DNA from: Archaeoglobus neptunius
GTDB lineage: Archaea > Halobacteriota > Archaeoglobi > Archaeoglobales > Archaeoglobaceae
DNA: 64,000 nt
Direction: 5' to 3'
Assembly: GCF_016757965.1 (NCBI RefSeq)
Contig: NZ_JAEKIW010000001.1
Location: 124,001-188,000 of the forward strand
Shown here: positions 42,210-51,177 of the stretch, piece by piece
Position numbering within the stretch: the first letter of the stretch is position 1
Layout of the letters: each line of letters starts with the position of its first letter
Made by a program: the position numbers and the translations under genes
Notes under the pieces: model-generated
The model's input: only the letters and a program-made list of their open reading frames with translations
Told to the model about the DNA's origin: nothing
Database searches by the model: none

Positions 42210-43619
42210 CTACTTGGGTGGCCAGTTCTTCTCAAGCCACCCTTTAATTCTTCCCGAATCCATTGGTCCAACCAGCACGTTCCATCCGGTCTCATCCTCA
42301 ATAGCTCCCTGCAATCTTGCTGCAAGTCCCGGAATTATCAGGTATTTGTGATTGACTTTATCGGCAATTCCTGTCTCCTCCATGAGCTCTTTAACTTTAG
42401 AGGCGGTGAACTGCCCGCCTGCAACGCTGACTTCGACACCCAGACCTTCCGTGTTCAGAACGAGCAGCCATCCCTTAATTCCACCGCTGGTCAGGTCGCT
42501 TTCGACGGTGTAGTAGGTCAGAGCAAAGTTCGTTGTTATGAACACCGGATCATCAGGTGTCGGATCGTTGATCGGCTTGAGTCCGGGCTCAACCTGAACG
42601 GGTGTTCTCGGATCTGTGTAGATGTTGAACCTGAGTGTTATCGTTGGCATGACAACGTGCTGATCCAGGCTCCTGAAAATCATTATGTCTCCGTACTTTA
42701 CGATGAACATGCTTGCAATTACAGCCTCCCAGTATGCTTTACTTACGTCATCACCGTCAATCAACCAGGCAGCTATCGGAGTAACCATTATGGGATAGGC
42801 AACATCCTTGTCCTGACCGGCAATGGCAGTTTTTCGGAGCTGGATGACCCTTTCAAACGTCCCCTTCAATCCCTCTCCGAGAGGTTCTGTTACGGGATCG
42901 AGGACAATATCGGTAACACCTGCCTGTTTGAAGGTCACAGCCATACTCTTGAGCACATCAAGATCCTTGGACCTAAGAGTTACGGGAACCCTGTAGTCAA
43001 GGGCAAGCTTCAGAAATTCTTTCCAGTTCCCTTCTGTAGCTGCGTACATCAGGGGTCTTTGATCTGCAATCTCTTCCAGGGCCGCTTTCATGCACTCCGG
43101 ATCGAGTGCTACGAGGATCAGCGGCTTTCCATAGCTGGCAACCTTCTTAACAACTTCCCTGTATCTCTTGGGGTCGTTGGATGTGCATCTTACCGCAATA
43201 CCGTCCAGGGTTAGAAAGTTGCCCACATAGAATTTTTTGTAGCTGACAACTCTGTCGCATCTCTCCTCAATTGCCTTATCATCCATCGTATCCCATACAT
43301 CGTAGAAAAAGGCCGTCGGATTGAAGAACGTGAGCTCGTGTCTGTGGAGGACTTCTTCACCACCTATTTTAACAGCATTATCTCCCACTCCAATCGTTAC
43401 CTCCGCTACCTCAGTAGCTGTTAGCTCAAGGAGCTCTTCGAGTTTCTTTTTCACCTTTGGATCCTTCTCGGCCTCCTCAACCAGTGGTTTGCAGTCCATC
43501 ACAGACACTGACCTGTCGATTACGTGAGCCGCAAAGCTCATGCAGGTGTCAAATCCACACTCTCCACAGTTTGTTCTTGGAAGATAGTTGTACACTTCGA
43601 GCGGGCTTTTTATCTTCAT
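42210..43619 (-). CDS. cdhE: acetyl-CoA decarbonylase/synthase gamma subunit (corrinoid iron-sulfur protein, large)
   Basis: 469 residues: N-terminal four-Cys cluster motif (YLPRTNCGECGFDTCMSFAAHV, VMDCKPL), a TIM barrel (FKQAGVTDIVLDPVTEPLG), and a C-terminal B12-binding region (GIKGWLLVLNTEGLGVEVSVAGGQFTASKVKELMEETG, YLIIPGLAARLQGAIED). With CdhD it carries the methyl group on a corrinoid between tetrahydromethanopterin and CdhC. ATG 43619 is chosen for the GGAGGTG before it. Last gene of the cdh operon in this window. Confidence 0.95.
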   Translation of the reverse strand: MKIKSPLEVYNYLPRTNCGECGFDTCMSFAAHVIDRSVSVMDCKPLVEEAEKDPKVKKKLEELLELTATEVAEVTIGVGDNAVKIGGEEVLHRHELTFFNPTAFFYDVWDTMDDKAIEERCDRVVSYKKFYVGNFLTLDGIAVRCTSNDPKRYREVVKKVASYGKPLILVALDPECMKAALEEIADQRPLMYAATEGNWKEFLKLALDYRVPVTLRSKDLDVLKSMAVTFKQAGVTDIVLDPVTEPLGEGLKGTFERVIQLRKTAIAGQDKDVAYPIMVTPIAAWLIDGDDVSKAYWEAVIASMFIVKYGDIMIFRSLDQHVVMPTITLRFNIYTDPRTPVQVEPGLKPINDPTPDDPVFITTNFALTYYTVESDLTSGGIKGWLLVLNTEGLGVEVSVAGGQFTASKVKELMEETGIADKVNHKYLIIPGLAARLQGAIEDETGWNVLVGPMDSGRIKGWLEKNWPPK

Positions 43620-43622
43620 CAC

Positions 43623-44999
43623 TCACACCTCCATGAAAATCCATTCGCCCGGATCAGACACACCACCGCTAACCTTCCCGCCAAGGGTGTTGAAGACTTC
43701 TTTCAGCACGGCGACAGCAATCGGGTGCATCATCATGAATAGGTCCACACCGGCCAGTGAGAGTGTTAGACCTGTGATTATTTCCCAGATTGGGCCTCTC
43801 AGCTCTCTGGGTCCCCATGGTGTGTCATCCTCAATCGGGGAGTCTATCATCCATGCTTCTCTCGCTCCCCAGGCATTCGTCGTACCGCTTGATATCGGGA
43901 AGTTCAGGTCGGTGTCGCCCTTAAGACCGCTTATCCTTATTCTCTCCATGTTTGTAAAAGCATAGTCAAGTCCGTAACCAAGAGCTGCGGTTGTTGGGTC
44001 CATAACGATGCTGTCCCTCGGCACCTCAACCCTCTTCAGCAAATACCTGTTTAGCGTTTTCTGGTTGTTTATATCCATCTGAGTCCAGCTCAGAACCACA
44101 TGCCCGTACTTCTTCGCTGCATTTGCTATTCTCTCCCAGTCCATGTCAAGGGTGGCCGATGCCAGCAGTATTCTCTCTCCCTCTGCAACCTCTGCAGCCT
44201 TTTCGAGCACTTCTGGATCCTTTTCCTTGTTTCCGCTGCCACCCACAATTATCGGACATTTGACTGCCTGAAGAACGTCTTCAAGAACCTTAACGGCCTC
44301 GCTTGCCGGAGTATCGTCGAGAAGCGGGTCAGTACTGATCAGATGAAGTGTCACAAGATCGGCACCAAACTTCTTCACACACTTTTTGGCCCACTCTGCA
44401 GGATCATCAAGAACGTCATCGTAGTGCATCCTCACGGCTTTTGCCAGCATTGGTCTTCTGTCGAAAACGTCAATAGCTATGGCCGGGAGGTGTGGCTGCG
44501 GAGCATCGAAAGTGTAGAAAGCCAGACTCTTCTCTCCACCAAGGGTTATTGTGTACTCTCTGCTCCCACCGTCTGCCTTTGTTGCTCCAAGCACAACCTC
44601 CTCGATTGCACCGGGATATTCCTCTTTGTAAGGTTCGAATTTAGCTTTGATAAGTTCCTCAGGTATTTTAACCTCCTCAACAGCGGGAACTTCCGCTGTC
44701 GGAGCAGCTGGAGCTGCTGGCATTGCTGGCTGAGCTGCGAAAGGTGTCGGGATGCCGAGAGCAGCCGAAAGTCGCTGCAAGTATCCCAGCGCCATATTTG
44801 CGTGATACAGGAAATTCCCGAATTCAGAAAGCATTGAGTAAAGTGGAGCGATTGCAGATAGATCTATCCCAGCTCCACCTTCAAACTCAATTTCGAGGTC
44901 TCCCTCAATTTTTACACCCTCTATCTCTTCAACATTGTACTTTTTGAGCAGCTCCAAAAACTCCTCAAGCGTGAATTTTTTCGTTGCCAAACCAATCAC
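43623..44999 (-). CDS. cdhD: acetyl-CoA decarbonylase/synthase delta subunit (corrinoid iron-sulfur protein, small)
   Basis: 458 residues. The N-terminal 85 are helical and acidic, then an Ala/Pro-rich linker (about 88-108), then the TIM barrel (AIAIDVFDRRPMLAKAVRMHYDDVLDDPAEWAKKCV, DLVTLHLISTDPL, IVGGSGNKEKDPEVLEKAAEVAEGERILLASATLD, VMDPTTAALGYGLDYAFTNMERIR). Partner of CdhE in methyl transfer. GTG 44999 overlaps the cooC stop (GTGA); no ATG lies near. The N-terminal extension and flexible linker are longer than in bacterial AcsD. Confidence 0.94.
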   Translation of the reverse strand: MIGLATKKFTLEEFLELLKKYNVEEIEGVKIEGDLEIEFEGGAGIDLSAIAPLYSMLSEFGNFLYHANMALGYLQRLSAALGIPTPFAAQPAMPAAPAAPTAEVPAVEEVKIPEELIKAKFEPYKEEYPGAIEEVVLGATKADGGSREYTITLGGEKSLAFYTFDAPQPHLPAIAIDVFDRRPMLAKAVRMHYDDVLDDPAEWAKKCVKKFGADLVTLHLISTDPLLDDTPASEAVKVLEDVLQAVKCPIIVGGSGNKEKDPEVLEKAAEVAEGERILLASATLDMDWERIANAAKKYGHVVLSWTQMDINNQKTLNRYLLKRVEVPRDSIVMDPTTAALGYGLDYAFTNMERIRISGLKGDTDLNFPISSGTTNAWGAREAWMIDSPIEDDTPWGPRELRGPIWEIITGLTLSLAGVDLFMMMHPIAVAVLKEVFNTLGGKVSGGVSDPGEWIFMEV

Positions 45000-45772
45000 C
45001 TCGCATAGGCTGATAATTTCAAGATCAAATCAGAAACATCCCTCATCTTTTTATAAACTTCAGAACTGTGATCGATTTTCGTAACCGGATCTCCCCTGAG
45101 ATCTATCTCCGCAATACTGCTGTCATATGGCAGCACAGCAAGGAGTTCAAGTCCCTCCTCATCGGCAAATTTCTCAATCGTGGATTTCGCCTCGTCGCTG
45201 GTAATTCTGTTGGCTATCAGAAATATCTTTTTAAAGTTCAGCTTTAGCTCACCGGCCAGCTCCTTTATTCTTCTGGCAGTTGCCAGACCCTTTCTCGACA
45301 TGTCCGTGACTATTATAATGTAGTCTGCACTGTCAATCGTCCTCCTGCTGAAGTGTTCCAGTCCTGCTTCAGTATCGATAACTATGTAATCATAATGCCT
45401 CATCAGCCTCTTCAGCACTCCCCTCAGCAGTGAATTTGCAAAGCAGTAGCACCCCTCTCCTTCCGGTCTTCCCATAACGAGCAGATCGTATCTCGGGCAC
45501 TCGCATATAGCCTCGGCGTAAATCTTTCCTTCAAGCCACTGTTCCTTGTTCATTGAACCCATTTCATCTCTGCTAACCTGAAACAGCTCTCTGATTTCTC
45601 CAAGAGTTTTACCGAGCTGGTCTTCAACTCCGAGTGCTTCAGGAAGATTGCTGTCAGGATCTGCATCCACAGCCAGAACGCTGGTAGTTTTTTCAGAGAT
45701 AAAATTAATGAGGAGGGCGGAAACGAGGGTTTTTCCTGTCCCTCCTTTGCCTGCCACCGCTATTACTGTCAT
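44996..45772 (-). CDS. cooC: CooC/AcsF-like nickel-insertion ATPase for CODH/ACS
   Basis: 258 residues of the MinD/CooC type: deviant Walker A AGKGGTGKTLVSALLI, DADPDSNLPEALG, the CooC metal motif CECPRYDLLVMGRPEGEGCYCFAN, IDTEAGLEHFSRRTI. These ATPases load or activate the nickel centre (cluster A or C). Placed between cdhC and cdhD, it probably matures CdhC. Its ATG overlaps the stop of a 28-residue microgene. Confidence 0.9.
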   Translation of the reverse strand: MTVIAVAGKGGTGKTLVSALLINFISEKTTSVLAVDADPDSNLPEALGVEDQLGKTLGEIRELFQVSRDEMGSMNKEQWLEGKIYAEAICECPRYDLLVMGRPEGEGCYCFANSLLRGVLKRLMRHYDYIVIDTEAGLEHFSRRTIDSADYIIIVTDMSRKGLATARRIKELAGELKLNFKKIFLIANRITSDEAKSTIEKFADEEGLELLAVLPYDSSIAEIDLRGDPVTKIDHSSEVYKKMRDVSDLILKLSAYAR

Positions 45773-45855
45773 TCTTCTTCCTCAATTATCAGTTCTGGAA
45801 TGTGGATTTGGGCTCCTTTAAGTATGAGCTTCACCTTCTTTACTTCCTCCTCCAT
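45769..45855 (-). CDS. 28-residue microgene resembling the CdhC C-terminal tail
   Basis: Between cdhC and cooC a small frame encodes MEEEVKKVKLILKGAQIHIP plus ELIIEEEE. Its ATG overlaps the cdhC stop (TGATG, 45853-45857) and its stop overlaps the cooC start (ATGA, 45769-45772). This double coupling argues that it is translated. The core VKLILKGAQIHIPELII is similar to the end of CdhC (IKLVIKDAKITIDKVII). It may compete with or copy a docking peptide of the acetyl-CoA synthase subunit, or it could be left over from a tail duplication. Confidence 0.6.
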   Translation of the reverse strand: MEEEVKKVKLILKGAQIHIPELIIEEEE

Positions 45856-47423
45856 CACTTCCCACCCTTCTTCTCCTTCTCGGCCTTCCTGATGATAACC
45901 TTATCGATGGTGATCTTTGCGTCCTTGATCACAAGCTTAATCCCTGCAGGTGCGGTGGTGGATGCGGGAGCGGGCATCTGCAAAGCTGGCATCTGGAATG
46001 GCATGGGTTGCATCTGCATTGGCTGCATTGCTGCCGGCTGTGCTGCAGCGGGAGCAGCTTCTGCTGGTGCCTCAGCAGCTTCCGCCTCCTCTTCAACTTC
46101 CTCTTCTTCCTCAACCCATCCGTTTGTGATCTTCTGTCCATCAACAGGCCTAACAACACCGGTGACCACGGGATGATCAACCTTCTTCAGGAACTCTCTC
46201 AGTTCGTCAAGGGTTTTGGCATCTTCCTCAGTTGCGATCTTGTCTCTGATGTCGTCAGGTATGTACTTCGCCACTCTTTCCTTAAGCTCCTTTGGCATCC
46301 ATACAACCCTGTACCATCCACCATCAGCCTGAATGAACTTCTTGCTTCTGAAGTAGGCTATACCAATACCCAGGAAGCCGACAACCTGCTTTCCACCACC
46401 AGTCTGTCCGGCCATCGTTGAGAATGTAAGGCCATTCGGAGCCGGCTCAGCGTAACCTCTGTGAACCCATCCAATTCCGTCAACTTCAGGCATGTAGAAG
46501 CCTATAACCTCAAAACAACCACAGCTCGTGTGTGGATACTCAAAGAAGCTGTGCAGCTTTATTCTGTCATACTCTCCACCACTTTCCTGCTTTGCGAACT
46601 CGTTAACCCCGCTGTATTCACCACCGATTGGATCGAGCAGATCTCCTTTTGGTATGGCCCTGTTTGGCCCCTCAGGATCAACCTTTGCAGCAGCTCTGCC
46701 ATCAAACCAGGTTATCGCTCCACAGAGTGACGGCCTGTCTGGTGAGACAACACAAACGTTGGTTGGAGCAAATGACTGACATAGCGTGCATGAGTAGAAC
46801 TCATCAACATCCTCATCGCTGAGTGCCTCAACTCTTGCATCTCTCTCCTCAAATATTGGCATCGCCAGCTCATTCAGCAGTTTCTCAACCAGATCCTTGT
46901 CCGTTATGTACACAGCCTCTATTTTCTCAATGAATGGCAGTTCATTCTTGTATAGCATCATTGTGGCCTTTGCAATCTCAATAAGACTCTTGAGCCCCTT
47001 CTTGATTGCGTTTTTTCCAATTCTTATCCAGATGTCGTACCTCTGATTGAGATGCATGTAACCCTCGATGTAGTTCTGGAAGTCGTGATTTCTTCTCTCT
47101 ATGACGGGCTCGAGGTCAGTCTCAACCTGCGAACCGGCAATATAGTATATCATTGCATACGGCTGTGTGGACCCCTCTTCCATCTCATCGAGATCCGGAC
47201 CGATGAGAGTGACCTTCATGTCTTCTACCTGATCCAGAGGCAACGCCATAACAAGCTCGAAGCCCGGCTGTGACGGTCCACCAAGCTCCACGTACATATC
47301 GCCCTTTCTGATCCTTTCTCCCTCATACATTGGAGAAATGTCGAATGGAAACTCTGCCTCTTCCCCTTCACTCTCCTTGACCTTTACCCCTTCCGGGATC
47401 TCAATTCTTTTCCTTTCAACCAT
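45855..47423 (-). CDS. cdhC: acetyl-CoA decarbonylase/synthase beta subunit (acetyl-CoA synthase)
   Basis: 522 residues. The cluster A ligands appear in the order FYSCTLCQSFAPTNVCVVSPDRPSLCGAITW and later PHTSCGCFEVIGFY; GMPE-like FYMPEVDGIGWVHRGY and MAGQTGGGKQVVGFLGI are also typical. It joins the methyl group, CO and CoA at a Ni-Ni-[4Fe-4S] centre. After about residue 420 comes an acidic, then Ala/Pro/Met/Gln-rich linker and a final tail (IKLVIKDAKITIDKVIIRK). GGAGGTG precedes the ATG. First gene of the operon seen here; cdhA and cdhB are not in the window. Confidence 0.96.
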   Translation of the reverse strand: MVERKRIEIPEGVKVKESEGEEAEFPFDISPMYEGERIRKGDMYVELGGPSQPGFELVMALPLDQVEDMKVTLIGPDLDEMEEGSTQPYAMIYYIAGSQVETDLEPVIERRNHDFQNYIEGYMHLNQRYDIWIRIGKNAIKKGLKSLIEIAKATMMLYKNELPFIEKIEAVYITDKDLVEKLLNELAMPIFEERDARVEALSDEDVDEFYSCTLCQSFAPTNVCVVSPDRPSLCGAITWFDGRAAAKVDPEGPNRAIPKGDLLDPIGGEYSGVNEFAKQESGGEYDRIKLHSFFEYPHTSCGCFEVIGFYMPEVDGIGWVHRGYAEPAPNGLTFSTMAGQTGGGKQVVGFLGIGIAYFRSKKFIQADGGWYRVVWMPKELKERVAKYIPDDIRDKIATEEDAKTLDELREFLKKVDHPVVTGVVRPVDGQKITNGWVEEEEEVEEEAEAAEAPAEAAPAAAQPAAMQPMQMQPMPFQMPALQMPAPASTTAPAGIKLVIKDAKITIDKVIIRKAEKEKKGGK

Positions 47424-47674
47424 GCTTAACCCACCTCCTTGGTATTATAACCTCGACTTACATCCTTAACTACACTCAAAGCTCAATTTTTGTTTATTTG
47501 TATTTATCGCTTTTTACCTATTCTCGATTTAACACGATTTCTCATTTTAAGGAGCATTTTTCATGCTCCCCTCTCTTTTTGGGGAAAGTAGAATTTAAAT
47601 TAATCGAAAATATTCCGGAGTATCAATTTTTTAGATGCAAATAACAAAAAGTATTACTAAATTGTAAAAAAGTA
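47424..47674 (-). promoter_or_regulatory. cdhC upstream region
   Basis: This 251-base gap between aglB and cdhC holds the cdhC promoter. On the minus strand A/T-rich segments such as AAATACAAATAAAC (about 47490-47505) are TATA candidates, giving a leader of some 50 bases with GGAGGTG before the start. The hairpin at 47551 lies further upstream. No gene is seen in it. Confidence 0.45.
47551..47569 (-). terminator. stem-loop between aglB and cdhC
   Basis: GGAGCAT and ATGCTCC form a perfect 7-bp stem with a 5-base loop, about 105 bases after the aglB stop and 130 before cdhC. It may end aglB transcripts or protect their 3' ends; no strong T-run follows. Confidence 0.4.
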
Positions 47675-50287
47675 TTAAATCAAATCCAGTCTAACTGTCT
47701 CACCGTTGACAACTTCTTTCTCGGTGAGTGTAAGCTTCTTGATAACCCCACCTGCACGCAGGTAGTATGGAGTCACAGGCTTCACAGGATAGCTGGAATC
47801 GTGAGAGTACGGAAGGATGACCGTGTAATGGCCATTGACAACTTTTGCAGTGGTGTAGTACTCGAAGGTTCTGTTTTGATTCGTGAGTATGGTGGCGTTT
47901 ACCACAACCTCTGTTACATTACTTCCGACTTTTCCGGTCACAACCGCCCCCTTAACTCTCTCGAATATCTTCACATATCCAGACGGACTGAGTTTGACGG
48001 GGATTCCAATTTTGTTTTTGTAGAGCTGATTGTACGCATACTTATACAGCACTTCCTGAGTACCCATTGAGGGTTCAACGCCATATATCGCTCTCCGCAT
48101 CGCTTCCTGAAATGCAACGGTGGTAACGAGGCTCTGGTTGGTGAGATCCACAAACGAGCTGTATCTCTTCCATTCTGAGGGGAGATCACTTTCATATATC
48201 ATCCTGTAGTGGGCAAGGCCGCTTCCGTCAAAAAGATGCAGTCTTGCTTCCATAGTTCTGTAGTACAGCTCACTGGGTATTCTGAGGGGTATTATCACTG
48301 AATTTGGAGGGACATCCCACCTGGATGTGGCGTAACCAATCTGTCCTCCCTGTGTTACATACATGAATCCGGCGTAATACTTTTCTGCAAGGTGTAGGTC
48401 TCCCTCAGCCCATACAGCCATTGCATAGAATTTACCCGTTTCCATTTCAACATCGCTTACAACGTACTTAACATTAAGCTGCTTTGCCACCCACTCGGCA
48501 TAGCTCTCATTCTCTGCGGTAAAGAATGACGATGCTCCGGGAACGTTGTTGTACTTGTTCCCGATCCCCGCCTGGAATGGGTTGGCTATCGGCATTCGGT
48601 GTGCTATCGCTTCAATCCAGTGTCCGTAGTCCCACCAGCTTATGACGCCGTAGGTGGCAAATGGATAGCTGTAGGGCTTTTTGTTGCTTGCGGGTGTTGG
48701 ATATAACTGGTAGTAGAAATTATCGTACTTTTCTTTATCCGGAGTATGTTCTCTCATCCACATTAAGGCGTCGTACCACTGTTTCTGTGGTCCACCAGCG
48801 TAGTAGCTTTGAGCATCCGCAAAAGCGTAGGTCGGATAAACTGCAGCAATTGCCAGAAGAATTGCCACAGCAACTCTGAACGAGCTGAATTTGGTCTTAA
48901 CCCCCACCGTACTTTCAATGGCTTTGTAAAGGTGAAACCTCTCGAAAATTACATTTAGAATGAGTGCAGAGTAAATTGCGGTAACCGCTGCAAAGTAGTA
49001 GGCAAACCTGTTCTCACCCCACAGAGCGATAAACATTGCGATTGCCCATATCATAAGGCTAATTTCCACGAATCTTCTTTGCTTCACGATCCTGTACGCT
49101 CCGTAAAAAATCCCTGCCATACCGAAAAAGAACAGAGAGCCAAAGTGCAGTACGGCATTTGCCAGAGTGAATTCTCCATTGTGTGTGAAGAAGAATGGAT
49201 ACACCTCGGCAACTGTTAATGAACCTCCCTTTGGCTGAATAACCCGGAGGATGTACTGCAGATTTCTCGCAAAGTCGGGAGCGATAACAAAAACAATGCC
49301 CGTCAGGATTGCTGTGAGTGTCAGAATTGCTGCTGGTAGGCCGTATTTCCTGTTTATCCCAACTTTTTCAAAAAATCCATCATCTGCCAGTTTGCCCAAC
49401 TGGTAAAACACACCTGAAATTACTGCTGAGCCAGAGAGTACGAGAAGCTGGAAGGGGGAGTAAAGTGTCGTGCTGAAACCACTGTAGTGAAATGCAAATG
49501 GCAGATAAATTAAAGAAGCGATTATTAAAGAAATTGACGCTATTGCAGTCAGATTTTTTGTGTCCGAGTCAACAAATTCTTTGAGGAGCATTGCGAAGAA
49601 GACGAATGCAAGAATAAGGAAGGCAGAGATGAATCCCGGGGCCCACGCAAGCATGTAGAGACCTATTGAAAGTCCCGAAACTACCGGATATAAAACCTGC
49701 TTGGAATTCAGGTTTTCTCGCAGTGGCCTATCCTTCCAGCGGTTGTATGCAAGTAAAAACGTTCCGAGAACAGTCACCTGCCAGAAAGCCTCCCATATGT
49801 GGTGATCGTTGAACCCCAACATGCTTCTTTGCAAAAATTGTCCGGGGATGATTGCAGCCAAAAATGCAGCCATCACAGCAGTTTTTTTGCCAAAAACTTC
49901 TCTTGCAAGCATATATATTGGAAATATTATCAGTATTCCACCGATTGCCGGAATAAATGCAAGAACAGCCCTCAAGCTCTCTCCACTAGTTGCTCCAAAA
50001 ATAATTCCTGCTATGGCCCCAAGATAGACTAAAAACGGCCCAAAGTGCGTGTAGGAGCCGTAAGGATAGTGGGTGAAGGGGTCGAACCAGATTCTGGCAG
50101 GGAAGTTATGTATCGTGTTTTCGATAAGTCTGTAATAGTACCAGGGATCGTTACCCCCCAGTCTGACAGTCCATGTGAAAACACTGTCCCAGGGGTTGAG
50201 AACCCTAAGTTTGAAGGATATTGCCGCAGCTACTATCAGAATTGGCAGGTGCCAGTATTTTTTGAGCATCACTTTTGAATCTTGCAT
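47675..50287 (-). CDS. aglB: oligosaccharyltransferase AglB (STT3 family)
   Basis: 870 residues: about 11-13 membrane helices in the first 480, with the catalytic acidic motifs in GGNDPWYYYRL and FNDHHIWE, then the soluble domain with the hallmark WWDYGHW. It transfers lipid-linked glycans to Asn in N-x-S/T sites on the outer face of the membrane. The C-terminal 200 residues are beta-rich. An internal ATG at 50269 is a second start choice. In the same glycosylation pathway as AglJ at 54212. Confidence 0.95.
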   Translation of the reverse strand: MQDSKVMLKKYWHLPILIVAAAISFKLRVLNPWDSVFTWTVRLGGNDPWYYYRLIENTIHNFPARIWFDPFTHYPYGSYTHFGPFLVYLGAIAGIIFGATSGESLRAVLAFIPAIGGILIIFPIYMLAREVFGKKTAVMAAFLAAIIPGQFLQRSMLGFNDHHIWEAFWQVTVLGTFLLAYNRWKDRPLRENLNSKQVLYPVVSGLSIGLYMLAWAPGFISAFLILAFVFFAMLLKEFVDSDTKNLTAIASISLIIASLIYLPFAFHYSGFSTTLYSPFQLLVLSGSAVISGVFYQLGKLADDGFFEKVGINRKYGLPAAILTLTAILTGIVFVIAPDFARNLQYILRVIQPKGGSLTVAEVYPFFFTHNGEFTLANAVLHFGSLFFFGMAGIFYGAYRIVKQRRFVEISLMIWAIAMFIALWGENRFAYYFAAVTAIYSALILNVIFERFHLYKAIESTVGVKTKFSSFRVAVAILLAIAAVYPTYAFADAQSYYAGGPQKQWYDALMWMREHTPDKEKYDNFYYQLYPTPASNKKPYSYPFATYGVISWWDYGHWIEAIAHRMPIANPFQAGIGNKYNNVPGASSFFTAENESYAEWVAKQLNVKYVVSDVEMETGKFYAMAVWAEGDLHLAEKYYAGFMYVTQGGQIGYATSRWDVPPNSVIIPLRIPSELYYRTMEARLHLFDGSGLAHYRMIYESDLPSEWKRYSSFVDLTNQSLVTTVAFQEAMRRAIYGVEPSMGTQEVLYKYAYNQLYKNKIGIPVKLSPSGYVKIFERVKGAVVTGKVGSNVTEVVVNATILTNQNRTFEYYTTAKVVNGHYTVILPYSHDSSYPVKPVTPYYLRAGGVIKKLTLTEKEVVNGETVRLDLI

Positions 50288-50328
50288 GGGAGAAAAAGTA
50301 AAAAGCTTAATTTAAACTTTCTGATAGC

Positions 50329-51084
50329 ATGATTACCTTCGTTGGTCTGGGATTGTGGGACATTGAAGATATATCAATCAAGGGATACAATGCTGTAAAA
50401 GAAGCTGATGAAGTTTTCATAGAGTTCTATACCTCCAGGATATCCTCCAGCCTGGATGAAATTGAAAAATTTTTTGGTAGAAACGTCAGAGTCCTGGAAA
50501 GGTCAGATCTGGAGGAAAACAGCTTTAAAATCATTGAGGCAGGGAAGGAAAGAGATGTGGTCATTCTTACCCCGGGCGATCCCATGGTTGCCACAACACA
50601 CTCATCAATAAAACTTGAGGCGGAGAGAAGGGGTGTGAAAACGAGAATTATTCACGGTGCCAGTATAATCAGTGCTGTGTGTGGGCTTACGGGATTGCAC
50701 AACTACCGGTTTGGTAAATCTGCAACTGTTAGCTGGCATACCTCAAGAACGCCTGCAGACGTGATAAAGTCAAATTTGAAAATCGATGCACATACTCTTC
50801 TCTTTCTGGACCTTCATCCAAGTCCAATGAGGGTAAACGATGCCATAGAAAAGCTCATTGTAATTGACGATGGGCTGAGGAAAGTTTACGGCGTTGGCAT
50901 AGCGAGAGCTGGAAGCGAAAGTGCTGTAGTGAGATGTGACAGGCTGGAAAGGTTGAAAGACATTGATTTTGGAGAGCCGTTGCACATTCTGATCATTCTT
51001 GCAAAAACACTTCATTTCATGGAATACGAGTGTTTAAGAGAATTTGCCAGCGCCCCTGAAGAGCTGAAGAGGCTGGTGGTTTGA
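50329..51084 (+). CDS. dphB: diphthine synthase
   Basis: 251 residues of the tetrapyrrole-methylase fold: MITFVGLGLWDIEDISIKGYNAVKEADEVFIEFYTS, VVILTPGDPMVATTHSSIKLEAERRGVKTRIIHGASI, GLTGLHNYRFGKSATVSW, LLFLDLHPSPMRVNDAIEKL. It methylates the modified histidine of elongation factor 2 on the way to diphthamide, using SAM. Divergent from aglB; a small membrane-protein frame follows at once. Confidence 0.95.
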   Translation: MITFVGLGLWDIEDISIKGYNAVKEADEVFIEFYTSRISSSLDEIEKFFGRNVRVLERSDLEENSFKIIEAGKERDVVILTPGDPMVATTHSSIKLEAERRGVKTRIIHGASIISAVCGLTGLHNYRFGKSATVSWHTSRTPADVIKSNLKIDAHTLLFLDLHPSPMRVNDAIEKLIVIDDGLRKVYGVGIARAGSESAVVRCDRLERLKDIDFGEPLHILIILAKTLHFMEYECLREFASAPEELKRLVV

Positions 51085-51086
51085 AG

Positions 51087-51176
51087 GTGAGGTGGCTTTC
51101 AGTTCGAGAAAAGGCCGGCCTGCTCCTCCTGACGATCGGCTTTGCTGCCATACTTTACTTGTACTGGAGGTTCTGA
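51087..51176 (+). CDS. possible 29-residue membrane peptide
   Basis: GTG 51087 starts 3 bases after the dphB stop and gives 29 residues (MRWLSVREKAGLLLLTIGFA then AILYLYWRF), a short basic head and one membrane helix. The stop is 1 base before the next ATG (51178), so the gene fits exactly between dphB and the OB-fold gene. GGTG overlaps its own start, so the ribosome site is weak. A real but unknown small protein is plausible. Confidence 0.45.
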   Translation: MRWLSVREKAGLLLLTIGFAAILYLYWRF

Positions 51177-51177
51177 T

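Noticed and set aside
42348-43214. A 288-codon frame antisense to cdhE
   Set aside because: CdhE on the other strand is unmistakable; the antisense translation shows no domain and no promoter.
47424-47674. Metabolite riboswitch in the cdhC leader
   Set aside because: Only one short hairpin is visible, and no conserved riboswitch core such as a cobalamin box was recognised.
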